Below are positions 1 through 10,576 of a DNA stretch of 64,000 nt, one piece after another. The translations under genes and the position numbers were made by a program. Each line of letters begins with the position of its first letter. The stretch's first letter is position 1. A model generated the notes under the pieces. That model was not told the origin of the DNA, did not search any database, and saw only the letters and a list, made by a program, of their open reading frames with translations. This stretch comes from Pseudomonas putida. Its GTDB lineage: Bacteria > Pseudomonadota > Gammaproteobacteria > Pseudomonadales > Pseudomonadaceae. Location of the stretch: positions 1,183,501 to 1,247,500 of the forward strand of contig CP047152.1 in assembly GCA_041879295.1 (NCBI GenBank), given 5' to 3'.

Positions 1-498
1 ATCGTCAGCCTGGCTGATGAGCGCTGGGTGCCGGTAGAGCACGTCGACAGCAATGCCGGCCTGCTGGCCCGCCACCTGTTGAAGGGCGCAGCCGCCAAGG
101 CCCGCTTCGTTGGCCTGTACCACCAGGCGGAGAACCTCGATGCAGCTGCGCTCAAAGCTGACCAGGCCTTGGCTGAGCTACCGCCGATCGACGTGCTGGT
201 GCTGGGCATGGGCGACGATGGCCATACCGCCTCGCTGTTCCCCGCCAGTCCCAACCTGGAAGCAGGCCTGGACCCGGCCGGCCCACGCCGCTGCCTGCCG
301 CTGCTGGCGCCGAGCGTGCCGCACCAGCGCCTGTCGATGACCCGTTCGCTGCTGGCCAGTGCTGCCTTCATCGCGCTGTCTGTGCAAGGCCAGAGCAAAC
401 TCGCTACCCTGCGCGCCGCGCTGGCGGGCAACGACCTTACTGAAATGCCGATTCGCGCTTTTCTTCACGACCCCCTGGACATCTACTGGTGCCCATGA
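1..498 (+). CDS. pgl: 6-phosphogluconolactonase, 3' part
   Basis: Hydrolyses 6-phosphogluconolactone to 6-phosphogluconate in the cytosol, between Zwf and the Entner-Doudoroff enzymes. The frame is open from base 1, so the start lies outside the window; 165 C-terminal codons are visible of roughly 240 usual for the family. The first residues, IVSLADERWVPVEHVDSN, are the conserved substrate-binding stretch, and LVLGMGDDGHTASLFP is the second family signature. The stop TGA overlaps an ATG of the next frame (ATGA at 495-498). eda follows directly, so the two are one transcription unit, presumably zwf-pgl-eda as in other P. putida. Confidence 0.95.
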   Translation: MVSLADERWVPVEHVDSNAGLLARHLLKGAAAKARFVGLYHQAENLDAAALKADQALAELPPIDVLVLGMGDDGHTASLFPASPNLEAGLDPAGPRRCLPLLAPSVPHQRLSMTRSLLASAAFIALSVQGQSKLATLRAALAGNDLTEMPIRAFLHDPLDIYWCP

Positions 499-515
499 GC
501 CAAGGATCCACAGTC

Positions 516-1196
516 ATGACCACCCTTGAACGCCCGCAGCCCAAGCTCTCGATGGCTGATAAAGCCGCGCGGATCGACGCCATTTGCAAAAAGGCGCGCA
601 TCCTGCCGGTAATCACCATTGCTCGTGAGGAAGACATCCTGCCGCTGGCTGACGCCCTGGCCGCCGGCGGCATCCGTACCCTGGAAGTGACCCTGCGCTC
701 ACAGCATGGCCTCAAGGCCATTCAGGTGCTGCGTGAGCAGCGCCCGGAGCTGTGTGTCGGCGCTGGTACCGTGCTCGACCGCAGCATGTTCGCAGCGGTT
801 GAGGCTGCGGGCGCGCAGTTCGTCGTTACCCCAGGCATTACCCAGGACATTCTCGAGGCGGGGGTGGACAGTGAAATCCCGCTGTTGCCGGGCATCAGTA
901 CGCCGTCCGAAATCATGATGGGCTATGCCCTGGGCTACCGCCGGTTCAAGTTGTTCCCGGCGGAGATCAGCGGCGGCGTAGCAGCGATCAAGGCCTTTGG
1001 TGGCCCATTCGGCGATATTCGTTTTTGTCCCACTGGCGGTGTAAACCCGGCCAACGTGCGCAACTACATGGCCCTGCCAAACGTGATGTGCGTGGGGGGG
1101 ACCTGGATGCTCGACAGCAGCTGGATCAAGAACGGTGACTGGGCGCGGATCGAAGCGTGCAGTGCCGAGGCGATGGCACTGCTGGACGCCAACTGA
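516..1196 (+). CDS. eda: KDPG/KHG aldolase (2-dehydro-3-deoxy-phosphogluconate aldolase)
   Basis: Cleaves 2-keto-3-deoxy-6-phosphogluconate to pyruvate and glyceraldehyde-3-phosphate, the last Entner-Doudoroff step. The protein is 226 aa. The Schiff-base lysine sits in RRFKLFPAE, the general-acid glutamate in LEVTLRS, and the phosphate-binding loop in FCPTGGVN. I chose ATG 516 because AAGGA at 502-506 sits 9 bases upstream and the product length matches the family. An in-frame ATG at 495, overlapping the pgl stop, would add seven residues and is the alternative. An intrinsic terminator follows the stop. Confidence 0.96.
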   Translation: MTTLERPQPKLSMADKAARIDAICKKARILPVITIAREEDILPLADALAAGGIRTLEVTLRSQHGLKAIQVLREQRPELCVGAGTVLDRSMFAAVEAAGAQFVVTPGITQDILEAGVDSEIPLLPGISTPSEIMMGYALGYRRFKLFPAEISGGVAAIKAFGGPFGDIRFCPTGGVNPANVRNYMALPNVMCVGGTWMLDSSWIKNGDWARIEACSAEAMALLDAN

Positions 1197-1221
1197 ATCA
1201 GTTGTGTGCTTTACGGCTTAT

Positions 1222-1249
1222 GGGGCGCTTGGTCGGCGCCCCTTTTTTT
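1222..1249 (+). terminator. Rho-independent terminator of pgl-eda
   Basis: GGGGCGC (1222-1228), a 7-base loop, GCGCCCC (1236-1242), then seven T. It lies 26 bases after the eda stop codon. Confidence 0.92.
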
Positions 1250-1278
1250 GCCTGGAGTATTTGCACTGGTTGTGCTGG

Positions 1279-1535
1279 CCTTTTCGCGGGTAAACCGATC
1301 TCCTACACACTGATCTGCGGTGGACATACACCGGGAGGTGGGCACAGGCCGTTGTGGGAGCGGGTTTACCCGCGAAAGGGCCGGGCCTGCTGGCCAATAT
1401 CCCTGGCCGTTCACCGTTGCCGTGGCCTCTGTATTCGCGGGTAAACCCGCTCCTACACCTGATCGGTGGTGGACACACACACATTGGTGATTGGGCGCAG
1501 GCCGTTGTAGGAGCGGGTTTACCCGCGAAATGGCC
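1279..1535. repeat. Cluster of four alternating REP palindromes
   Basis: Copies at about 1279-1309, 1351-1382, 1432-1459 and 1502-1535 alternate in orientation around the core CGCGGGTAAACCCGCTCCTA. The first copy is degenerate (ACCGATC in place of ACCCGC). Spacers 1310-1350 and 1460-1501 are themselves similar (GGTGGACA.ACAC..GGCCGTTG), so a REP-spacer-REP unit of about 104 bp is present twice. The cluster fills most of the eda-leuA gap; nothing coding is seen there. Confidence 0.9.
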
Positions 1536-1548
1536 AGTCCAGGTCAAC

Positions 1549-1577
1549 AAAAAAAGCCCGCATCAAACGATGCGGGC
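1549..1577 (-). terminator. Rho-independent terminator of leuA
   Basis: On the minus strand, GCCCGCATC, a GTTT loop and GATGCGGGC form a 9-bp perfect stem (1556-1577), followed by a run of seven T (plus-strand A at 1549-1555). It lies 23 bases past the leuA stop. Confidence 0.93.
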
Positions 1578-1600
1578 TTTCTCATCCCTCATTCCAGGCT

Positions 1601-3274
1601 TCAGGCCGCCTTGGCTTCCTGCTGGCTCAGCGAGCGGTTCAGCGCGCTGAACAGGGCCTTGAAGCTGGCCGTGGTGATGTTCTCATCGATACCCACGCCA
1701 TGCACCGGACGGCCACCGGCTACACGCAGTTCAATGTAGGCCGCGGCCTTGGCATTGGTGCCAGCGCCAATGGCGTGCTCGTTGTAGTCCATGATCTCTA
1801 CGGCAACCGGCAGGCCAGCCACCAGTGCTTCCAGGGCGCCGTTGCCCTTGCCGCGCCAGTGCAGGGTGGTTTCGCCTTCACCGGCAACTTCCACTTCCAC
1901 AGCGCTGTGGCCGTTTTCTTCCTGCAGGCGATGGCTGACCAGTGCGTATGGCGCGTTGGCCTGGAGGTATTCCTTGTGCAGCAGGCTGTAGATCTGCTGG
2001 GCGGTCATTTCCAGGCCCAGGCGGTCGGTCTCACCCTGCACCACCTGGCTGAATTCGATCTGCATGCGACGCGGCAGGCTGATGCCGTATTCCTGCTCAA
2101 GCAGGTAGGTGATACCGCCTTTGCCCGACTGGCTGTTGACGCGGATTACCGCTTCGTAGCTGCGGCCGATGTCGGCCGGGTCGATCGGCAGGTAAGGCAC
2201 CTCCCACAGTTCCCCATCCTGCTGCTTGGCGAAGCCCTTGCGGATGGCGTCCTGGTGCGAGCCGGAGAACGCGGTATGGACCAGGTCGCCCACATACGGG
2301 TGGCGTGGGTGTACCGGCAACTGGTTGCACTCTTCGACCACCTTGCGCACGCCGTCGATGTCGGAGAAGTCCAGCAACGGGTCGATGCCCTGGGTGTAGA
2401 GGTTCAGAGCCAAAGTCACCAGATCGACGTTACCGGTACGCTCGCCGTTGCCGAACAGGCAGCCTTCGGCACGGTCGGCGCCGGCCATGAGGCCCAGTTC
2501 GGTGGCAGCGATGCCGGTGCCACGGTCGTTGTGGCAGTGCAGGCTGATGATCACGCTGTCGCGGCGGCTGATGTTGCGGCAGAACCACTCGATCTGGTCG
2601 GCGTAGATATTTGGCGTGGACACTTCCACGGTGGCCGGCAGGTTGAGGATGATCTTGTGTTCAGGGGTAGGGTTCCACACCTCGATGACCGCGTCACAGA
2701 CTTCCTTGGCGAACTCCATTTCAGTGGCGCTGAAGGTTTCTGGCGAGTACTGGAAGGTCCACTGGGTTTCCGGCTGCTGGGCGGCGTACTTGACGAACAG
2801 CTTGGCCGCGTTCACCGCGATGTCCTTCACGCCTTGCTTGTCCTGATTGAAGACGATGCGGCGGAACGACGGGCTGGTGGCGTTGTACAGGTGGACGATG
2901 GCCTTCTTCGCACCACGCAGCGACTCGAAGGTGCGGGCAATCAGGTCCTCACGTGCCTGGGTGAGCACCTGGATGGTGGTGTCATCCGGGATGTGGCCGT
3001 CCTCGATCAGGGTGCGCACGAAGTCGAAATCGGTTTGCGAGGCAGACGGGAACGAGGCTTCGATCTCCTTCACGCCAACCTGCACCAAGGTCTTCCAGAA
3101 GCGCAGTTTCTTCTCCGAGTCCATCGGCTCGATCAGCGACTGGTTGCCATCACGCAGGTCGGAACTGCACCAGATAGGTGCCTGGGTGATGGTCTTCGAC
3201 GGCCAGGTACGGTCAGGCAGGTCGATGGTCGGGAAAGCGCGGTATTTCTTCGAAGGGTCTTTGAGCATGGTCAT
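1601..3274 (-). CDS. leuA: 2-isopropylmalate synthase
   Basis: Condenses acetyl-CoA with 2-oxoisovalerate, the committed step of leucine synthesis. The 557-aa protein has the catalytic TIM barrel first: [13 protein letters not shown] supplies the metal ligand and base, and [11 protein letters not shown] supplies the metal histidines. It ends with a LeuA dimer/leucine-binding domain (about residues 430-550). This is the long type-II LeuA usual in Pseudomonas. Start ATG 3274 has AAAGGAT 8 bases upstream; Met3 is a minor alternative. A Leu-rich short ORF lies upstream on the same strand (3352-3429). A terminator follows the stop. Confidence 0.96.
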   Translation of the reverse strand: MTMLKDPSKKYRAFPTIDLPDRTWPSKTITQAPIWCSSDLRDGNQSLIEPMDSEKKLRFWKTLVQVGVKEIEASFPSASQTDFDFVRTLIEDGHIPDDTTIQVLTQAREDLIARTFESLRGAKKAIVHLYNATSPSFRRIVFNQDKQGVKDIAVNAAKLFVKYAAQQPETQWTFQYSPETFSATEMEFAKEVCDAVIEVWNPTPEHKIILNLPATVEVSTPNIYADQIEWFCRNISRRDSVIISLHCHNDRGTGIAATELGLMAGADRAEGCLFGNGERTGNVDLVTLALNLYTQGIDPLLDFSDIDGVRKVVEECNQLPVHPRHPYVGDLVHTAFSGSHQDAIRKGFAKQQDGELWEVPYLPIDPADIGRSYEAVIRVNSQSGKGGITYLLEQEYGISLPRRMQIEFSQVVQGETDRLGLEMTAQQIYSLLHKEYLQANAPYALVSHRLQEENGHSAVEVEVAGEGETTLHWRGKGNGALEALVAGLPVAVEIMDYNEHAIGAGTNAKAAAYIELRVAGGRPVHGVGIDENITTASFKALFSALNRSLSQQEAKAA

Positions 3275-3351
3275 GGAAGCAATCCTTTTGTGTGCGGCCG
3301 AGATCGGGCCTGCCGAAGCGATAACGATATGAGGAGGCGAGGCGACGCGAT

Positions 3352-3429
3352 TCAGCCTGGTAGTCGGGCGCTGACCAGGCAGAGGCTGCGATGTTGTCGG
3401 AGCAGGATGAGGGTGCTGAAGGTTTTCAT
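3352..3429 (-). CDS. Candidate leucine leader peptide of leuA
   Basis: A 25-codon ORF on the leuA strand ends 77 bases before the leuA start: [20 protein letters not shown] then ARLPG. Six of 25 residues are Leu, three of them clustered with Ile in TLILL, and one codon is the rare CTA. Its last codons lie in a perfect 7-bp stem (GCCTGGT/ACCAGGC, 3355-3380). This is the layout of an attenuator leader in front of the first leucine-pathway gene. Against it, the GAAGG ribosome-binding motif is only one base from ATG, and I see no hairpin with a T-run between leader and leuA. If real, control may be Rho-dependent or translational. Confidence 0.5.
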   Translation of the reverse strand: MKTFSTLILLRQHRSLCLVSARLPG

Positions 3430-3609
3430 GCCTTCAAACTTAACCAGTGGGGTGGGGGATGGCAAGCGTTCGGGAAAAATTGAGATAAATGCTTAAAAAA
3501 AGTAATCGGGCGAGATTTTATGGCTTGGATCTTCTGGGCGCTTATTGATTCTTGCGCAGTATTTTTCGATGGCGCAACGCAGTTGATCTGCTGTCGACTG
3601 TGCTGGCGT

Positions 3610-3695
3610 CTTCGCGGGCATGCCCGCTCCCACCAGTATCGCGCTGTGTCTGAAGGCTTCGCTTTACCTGTGGGAGCGGGCGTGCCCGCGAAGCA
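3610..3695. repeat. REP pair, inverted
   Basis: TTCGCGGGCATGCCCGCTCC (about 3610-3634) faces TGGGAGCGGGCGTGCCCGCG (about 3670-3695). The pair lies between the leuA regulatory region and the end of the peptidase gene. The remainder of 3430-3707 shows no ORF I can support; a possible minus-strand promoter for leuA is TTGCCA (3460-3465) and TAAGTT 17 bases on, which would leave almost no leader 5' end. Confidence 0.85.
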
Positions 3696-3707
3696 GACGC
3701 CGCAGTT

Positions 3708-4535
3708 TCAGGGCTGGAACGCGCCAATGAAAATCGCCGGGTCCACCCGCGCATCGTTCAGGCTGACGTTCCAGTGCATGTGCGGCCCGGTCGCCCGCCC
3801 GGTCGAGCCCACGCGCCCGACCACCTCGCCACGACGCAGTTGCTGCCCGACCTGCACATCGATCTTCGACATGTGGCAGAACATGCTGATGAAGCCCTGC
3901 CCATGGTCGACGAACACCGTGCGGCCGTTGAAGAAGTAATCCCCCAGCAGAATCACTTTGCCATTGGCGGGTGTCTTGATCGGCGTGCCCGCCGGTACCG
4001 CAAAGTCCAGCCCGGCATGCGGGTTGCGTTCTTCGCCATTGAAGAAGCGGCGCACGCCGAACTTGCTCGACAGCGGGCCGTTGACCGGCTTGTCGAGAAT
4101 CAGGTTGCTTGGCAGGTTCGGGCTGAAACTGCGGTAGGCCTTGATCTGCTCGGCCAGCTCGCGGTCGATGCGCTTGAGGTCGGCCGGGTTAGGGTTGACC
4201 TGGCGGGTGTTCTTCAGGGTGATGCGCTGCTCAGGGTACTTCTTGCTACCTACGCTGAAAGGCAGGGTGCGCCCGCCCTGGTTCAGCACTGCGGTACCGG
4301 GCTTTTGGGTGAGCGGGATGCCGACGATGGCCAGCCAGTTGTCCTGCTCCTTCACCACCAGCACCGGCTTGCCGTCGAAACGGGCGCTGGGTGCGCTGGC
4401 GGCGGGGCCCAGGTCGACGACCGCCACGCCGCCGGGTACCGGTTTGTTCAGCGTGCGGGTGATATAGCTGGCCTGGGCGCCGCCGGCCAGCAGCAGCAGG
4501 GAAAGGGCAAGCAGGGGCGCGAGCATGCGGGGCAT
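3708..4535 (-). CDS. Exported M23 family metallopeptidase (LytM-type)
   Basis: Predicted periplasmic peptidoglycan endopeptidase or amidase activator, 275 aa. It has a signal peptide of about 22 residues (MLAPLLALSLLLLAGGAQA, then S). The M23 domain occupies about residues 165-270: HAGLDFAVPAGTPI holds the first zinc His and Asp, VDHGQGF and MFCHMS follow, and GPHMHWNV has the HxH motif. All zinc ligands appear intact, so it may be an active enzyme rather than an EnvC/NlpD-like activator. It starts 3 bases after the xseA stop and is probably co-transcribed with it. Confidence 0.9.
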   Translation of the reverse strand: MPRMLAPLLALSLLLLAGGAQASYITRTLNKPVPGGVAVVDLGPAASAPSARFDGKPVLVVKEQDNWLAIVGIPLTQKPGTAVLNQGGRTLPFSVGSKKYPEQRITLKNTRQVNPNPADLKRIDRELAEQIKAYRSFSPNLPSNLILDKPVNGPLSSKFGVRRFFNGEERNPHAGLDFAVPAGTPIKTPANGKVILLGDYFFNGRTVFVDHGQGFISMFCHMSKIDVQVGQQLRRGEVVGRVGSTGRATGPHMHWNVSLNDARVDPAIFIGAFQP

Positions 4536-4538
4536 GTG

Positions 4539-5918
4539 TCAGTCCAGTAGTGAGAGGGTGACCGGGGTCAGGTGGTTGTCTTCGACGCGCACCAGCAGCT
4601 CGCCTTCGTTCAGGCGGGCAGTCAGGCGTTGGCCGTTGCGGGTCTGTTCGGCGCTGCGAATGGCCTGGCCTTGTTCATCCAGCAAAATGCTGTATCCGCG
4701 GGCCAGGGTGGCCAGCGGACTGACCACTTGCAGTGTCTGCAGCTGGGCCTGGAACCGCTGGCGACGGTCCTTGAGCACCTCACGCATGGCCCGTGGCAGG
4801 CGCTCGGCCAGGCTGTCCAGGCGCTGGTTCAGCAGTTTCAGGTTACGCCCCGGATGCTGCGCGGCCAGGCGGGCGTCCAGGCGTGCCAGGCGTTCGCGGC
4901 GCTGGTTGAGGTTGAGCATGAACGCGCGACGCAGGCGCATGTCCAGGTCGTCCAGGCGTTGAGCCTGCTGGCGCAAACGCTCGCCTGGGTGGCGCAGGCG
5001 CCGGGTAAGTGATTCCAGGCGCAGGCGGTCGTGGGTCAGGCGGTTCTGCATGCGCAGCAGCAGGCGCCGTTGCAGGCCATCCAGGCGTTGCCGAAGGCCG
5101 CTGTTGTCAGGGGCCAGCAGCTCGGCGGCAGCAGACGGTGTGGGCGCGCGCACGTCAGCCACGAAATCGCTGATCGACACGTCGGTTTCATGGCCCACGG
5201 CGCTGACAATTGGCGTGACGCAGGCGGCCACGGCACGCGCCACGGCTTCCTCGTTGAAACACCACAGGTCTTCCAGCGAACCACCACCACGCGCCAGGAT
5301 CAGCGCATCGAAGCCGAGGCTGTCGGCCAGGCGGATGGCGCGTACGATCTGCGCGATGGCTTCGCGGCCCTGTACCGCCGTAGGGATCAGGTTCAGCTCC
5401 ACCTGCGGGGCACGGCGGCCGAACACACTGATGATGTCGCGGATCACCGCGCCAGTGGGCGAGGTGATGATGCCGATGCGCTGCGGGTGAGCCGGCAGTG
5501 GCTTCTTTCGTTCGGTGCTGAACAGTCCCTCGGCACCGAGCTTTTCCTTCAGGGCCTCGAAAGCCAGGCGCAGCGCGCCATCACCGGCGGGCTCGACGGT
5601 GTCGAGAATCAGCTGGTAGTCGCCACGTCCCTCGAACAGCGAAACCTTGCCGCGCACCCGCACCGCCAGGCCGTCTCGCAGTGCCTGGCGTACCCGCGTG
5701 GCGTTCTGCCGGAACAACGCGCAACGCACCTGGGCGCCGCTGTCCTTGAGGGTGAAGTACATGTGGCCGGACGCCGGGCGGGCGAGGTTGGAGATTTCGC
5801 CTTCCACCCACACACTGCGGAAAACGTCTTCCAGCAGCACGCGGGCGCGGCCGTTGAGTTGGCTGACGGTAAGGACCTCGCGGTCCAGGCCGAGTCGTTC
5901 AAAGGGGTCTCTGATCAT
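4539..5918 (-). CDS. xseA: Exodeoxyribonuclease VII large subunit
   Basis: Large subunit of the ATP-independent single-strand exonuclease that works with XseB in DNA repair. The 459-aa protein starts MIRDPFERLG. An N-terminal OB fold (about 20-120; WVEGEISNLARPASGHMYFT) is followed by the catalytic domain (RIGIITSPTGAVIRDI, LARGGGSLEDLWCFN, SAVGHETD) and a long Arg/Leu-rich coiled coil to the C-terminus. I took ATG 5918 because it gives the family length; neither it nor ATG 5927 has a clear ribosome-binding site. The frame stays open to 6104, but that extension translates the repeat element and is not credible. Confidence 0.93.
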   Translation of the reverse strand: MIRDPFERLGLDREVLTVSQLNGRARVLLEDVFRSVWVEGEISNLARPASGHMYFTLKDSGAQVRCALFRQNATRVRQALRDGLAVRVRGKVSLFEGRGDYQLILDTVEPAGDGALRLAFEALKEKLGAEGLFSTERKKPLPAHPQRIGIITSPTGAVIRDIISVFGRRAPQVELNLIPTAVQGREAIAQIVRAIRLADSLGFDALILARGGGSLEDLWCFNEEAVARAVAACVTPIVSAVGHETDVSISDFVADVRAPTPSAAAELLAPDNSGLRQRLDGLQRRLLLRMQNRLTHDRLRLESLTRRLRHPGERLRQQAQRLDDLDMRLRRAFMLNLNQRRERLARLDARLAAQHPGRNLKLLNQRLDSLAERLPRAMREVLKDRRQRFQAQLQTLQVVSPLATLARGYSILLDEQGQAIRSAEQTRNGQRLTARLNEGELLVRVEDNHLTPVTLSLLD

Positions 5919-5945
5919 GGTGGGCATGATACTGGGCTGGGTGAG

Positions 5946-6228
5946 TGCATGTCTTGGGGTTTGTGGTGCCTGTGAGATCGAGCGCCGCCCGCGCGGCGCA
6001 TCGCGAGCTGCGCTCGCTCCTACGTTTGTTTTTGGCCAATTATTCCTGTGCCATTTGCGCGCGAACGCCTTGGCGCATGGCGCAATATCACGTCTTACAA
6101 ACAAGGCGGTCGCGCGCGCCTGTCACAGGCGTTACTGGCCCGAAACAAACGTAGGAGCGAGCGCAGCTCGCGATGCGCCGCGCGGGCGGCGCTCGATCTC
6201 ACAGGCACCAAAAACCCCAAGACATGCA
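5946..6228. repeat. Palindromic repeat element, copy 1 (85-bp inverted arms)
   Basis: Left arm 5946-6030 and right arm 6144-6228 are inverted copies of each other with about one mismatch, around a 113-bp centre without an ORF. The inner 225 bp (5975-6199, starting AGATCGAGCGCCG and ending with its complement) recur at 18738-18962 with the same length. The outer 29 bp of each arm (TGCATGTCTTGGGG...) are specific to this locus yet still symmetric. It resembles a non-autonomous MITE-like unit. It separates xseA from the permease fragment. Confidence 0.85.
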
Positions 6229-6307
6229 CCTGTTTGCCCCGGCGCAATCCTGCGACGAATACAAGGACTACCCAGGAACTCGGCACGATGCTCGCTCAGC
6301 TCTCCTC

Positions 6308-6490
6308 ATGGCCATCGCTGGGGCCTACATTGTCTTCGGCATCGCCTACCTGCTGCCTATCATGTTCACTGGCCTGTGGGTAGGGCGTAGATTGACCAAC
6401 CGGTTGTCCCGCGAAGCGTTCGTACGCCTGGTCACCTTGCTGGTGCTGGCCAGCGGCCTGGCGTTGATTGGTCGCTACCTGAGCGCCTGA
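6308..6490 (+). pseudogene. C-terminal fragment of a TauE/SafE-type membrane permease
   Basis: A 60-codon frame from ATG 6308 encodes two hydrophobic segments. Its end, GLWVGRRLTNRLSREAFVRL then a Leu-rich helix, resembles the last two helices of TauE/SafE family exporters, which normally have about 250 aa. The frame is open upstream to 6173, but there it translates the repeat arm. No N-terminal portion is found between xseA and the repeat, so I read this as a remnant. It could instead be a short membrane protein in its own right. No clear ribosome-binding site. Confidence 0.5.
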
Positions 6491-6537
6491 GCGGTAGAAT
6501 TGCGTCATTACCGGCGTTTCTCAGGCTTGTCCCGTTC

Positions 6538-8651
<2,114 letters not shown>

Positions 8652-8672
8652 GGCTTCCAGCTACAACATAAA

Positions 8673-8696
8673 GCGGGGCTGTCATGACAGCCCCGC
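8673..8696 (+). terminator. Intercistronic hairpin between guaB and guaA
   Basis: Perfect 10-bp stem GCGGGGCTGT, CATG loop, ACAGCCCCGC. It is followed by GTCGTTT and not a true T-run, so it probably only attenuates or stabilises the guaB message while allowing read-through to guaA. Confidence 0.6.
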
Positions 8697-8729
8697 GTCG
8701 TTTCCGATTTCCACTGACGAGATTGAGTC

Positions 8730-10307
8730 ATGGCCCTCGACATTCACGCTCACCGCATCCTGATCCTCGATTTCGGTTCCCAGTACACCCAGCTGATCGC
8801 CCGCCGAGTGCGCGAAATCGGCGTGTACTGCGAACTGCACCCGTTCGACATGGACGATGAAGCGATCCGCGAATTCAACCCGCGCGGCATCATCCTTGCC
8901 GGCGGCCCCGAGTCGGTCCACGAAGCCAACAGCCCGCGCGCTCCGCAAGCCGTGTTTGACCTGAATGTGCCTGTGCTGGGTATCTGCTACGGCATGCAGA
9001 CCATGGCCGAGCAGATGGGCGGCAAGGTAGAAGGTTCCGACCTGCGTGAGTTCGGTTATGCCCGCGTGGACGTTGTCGGCAAGAGCCGCCTGCTCGACGG
9101 CATCGAAGACCACGTTGACGACGATGGCGTGCTGGGCCTGGACGTGTGGATGAGCCACGGTGACAAGGTCACCCAGATGCCTTCCAACTTCAGCATTCTG
9201 GCCAGCACCCCAAGCTGCCCGATCGCCGGTATGTACGACGACGCCCGCGGCTACTACGGCGTGCAGTTCCACCCCGAAGTGACCCACACCAAGCAAGGTG
9301 GTCGCATCCTGTCCCGTTTCGTGCAGGACATCTGCGGCTGTGAAGCCCTGTGGACGGCGTCCAACATCGTTGAAGACGCCATCGCCCAGGTGCGTGCGCA
9401 AGTCGGTTCGGCCAACGTTCTGCTGGGCCTGTCCGGCGGCGTCGACAGCTCGGTGGTTGCCGCGCTGCTGCACCGTGCCATCGGCGACCAGCTGACCTGC
9501 GTATTCGTCGACAACGGCCTGCTGCGCCTGCACGAAGGCGACCAGGTGATGGCCATGTTCAAAGAGAACATGGGTGTCAAGGTAATCCGCGCCGACGCTG
9601 AAAAGCAGTTCCTCGACAACCTGGCCGGCGAAGCCGACCCGGAGAAGAAGCGCAAGATCATCGGCCGCACCTTCATTGATGTGTTCGATGCCGAAGCCAG
9701 CAAGCTGGAAAACATCCAGTTCCTCGCCCAGGGCACCATCTACCCGGACGTGATCGAGTCGGCTGGCGCCAAGAGCGGCAAGGCTCACGTGATCAAGTCG
9801 CACCACAACGTCGGCGGCCTGCCCGAGGAGATGAACCTCAAGCTGGTCGAGCCGCTGCGTGAACTGTTCAAGGACGAAGTGCGCAAGATCGGCCTGGAGC
9901 TGGGCCTGCCATACGACATGGTCTACCGCCACCCGTTCCCGGGCCCGGGCCTGGGCGTGCGTATCCTTGGTGAAGTGAAGAAGGAATACGCCGACATCCT
10001 GCGTCGCGCCGACCACATCTTCATCGAAGAGCTGCGCAAGGCCGACTGGTACCACAAGACCAGCCAGGCATTCGTGGTATTCCAGCCGGTCAAGTCGGTC
10101 GGCGTCGTCGGCGACGGCCGTCGCTACGCCTGGGTCGTGGCCCTGCGTGCCGTCGAGACCGTGGACTTCATGACCGCGCGTTGGGCACACCTGCCGTACG
10201 AGCTGCTGGAAACTGTCAGCGGTCGTATCATCAACGAAATCGACGGTATTTCGCGCGTTACCTACGACGTGTCGAGCAAGCCGCCGGCGACCATCGAGTG
10301 GGAGTAG
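8730..10307 (+). CDS. guaA: GMP synthase (glutamine-hydrolysing)
   Basis: Aminates XMP to GMP using ATP and glutamine. The 525-aa protein has an N-terminal class I glutamine amidotransferase domain with the nucleophile Cys86 in LGICYGMQ and the His-x-Glu of [10 protein letters not shown]. The ATP-pyrophosphatase domain follows (P-loop [18 protein letters not shown]), then the C-terminal dimerisation domain ending [13 protein letters not shown]. Full length for the family. It forms an operon with guaB. The accessory island begins directly downstream. Confidence 0.97.
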   Translation: MALDIHAHRILILDFGSQYTQLIARRVREIGVYCELHPFDMDDEAIREFNPRGIILAGGPESVHEANSPRAPQAVFDLNVPVLGICYGMQTMAEQMGGKVEGSDLREFGYARVDVVGKSRLLDGIEDHVDDDGVLGLDVWMSHGDKVTQMPSNFSILASTPSCPIAGMYDDARGYYGVQFHPEVTHTKQGGRILSRFVQDICGCEALWTASNIVEDAIAQVRAQVGSANVLLGLSGGVDSSVVAALLHRAIGDQLTCVFVDNGLLRLHEGDQVMAMFKENMGVKVIRADAEKQFLDNLAGEADPEKKRKIIGRTFIDVFDAEASKLENIQFLAQGTIYPDVIESAGAKSGKAHVIKSHHNVGGLPEEMNLKLVEPLRELFKDEVRKIGLELGLPYDMVYRHPFPGPGLGVRILGEVKKEYADILRRADHIFIEELRKADWYHKTSQAFVVFQPVKSVGVVGDGRRYAWVVALRAVETVDFMTARWAHLPYELLETVSGRIINEIDGISRVTYDVSSKPPATIEWE

Positions 10308-10316
10308 GGGGTATTC

Positions 10317-10364
10317 GTAACTATCTGATCTAGTTGTAAAAAATAAAGATAGATAGTTACTTTT
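10317..10364 (+). terminator. Possible guaA terminator (long-loop inverted repeat)
   Basis: GTAACTATCT (10317-10326) pairs with AGATAGTTAC (10351-10360), followed by TTTT. The loop is 24 bases, so it is an unusual terminator. The change to AT-rich sequence begins here, directly after guaA. Confidence 0.5.
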
Positions 10365-10416
10365 ACTGTGTCATTAATGGCGTTTTTCATGGTGCGGATG
10401 GTTGGCATCTGCACAA

Positions 10417-10469
10417 GTACCTCGATACCATGATCGGCATTAGAAATGCCGACATGGTGTCGAGAGTAC
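10417..10469. repeat. 24-bp imperfect inverted repeat
   Basis: Arms 10417-10440 and 10446-10469 (GTACCTCGATACCATGATCG... against its near complement) around a 5-base loop TAGAA. The right arm ends exactly where the 66-bp direct repeat begins. No T-run follows. Confidence 0.7.
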
Positions 10470-10534
10470 TAGAAGGTCCATTTACACATCACAGTCCTTG
10501 GTGAAGGCGCGCATTCAGTCAGCGCGCATGCAGG
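10469..10534. repeat. 66-bp direct repeat, left copy
   Basis: Nearly identical (one mismatch) to 12360-12425. It contains the complement of the first four codons (ATGGACCTTCTA) plus the upstream leader of the DUF6861 toxin gene, here detached from any coding sequence. It lies just past the immunity gene, so the two copies flank the toxin-immunity unit. Confidence 0.9.
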
Positions 10535-10576
10535 GGGCACGCCAGCTAAGAAACTGCGTAACAGACATCCTGGTTT

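Noticed and set aside
1211..1550. Small ORFs reading AGLPAK / GFTRE in the eda-leuA gap
   Set aside because: These are translations of REP palindromes and appear at every REP site.
3280..3351. Intrinsic attenuator terminator before leuA
   Set aside because: The only stem (GGCC...GGCC around 3298-3312) is short and is not followed by T residues on the minus strand.
5919..6104. N-terminal extension of xseA
   Set aside because: The added residues translate the arm of the palindromic repeat; related ORFs elsewhere in the window come from the other repeat copy.
10417..10469. Integron attC-like site
   Set aside because: The arms are imperfectly symmetric, but the R-box core (GTTRRRY) and its partner are absent and there is no integrase.
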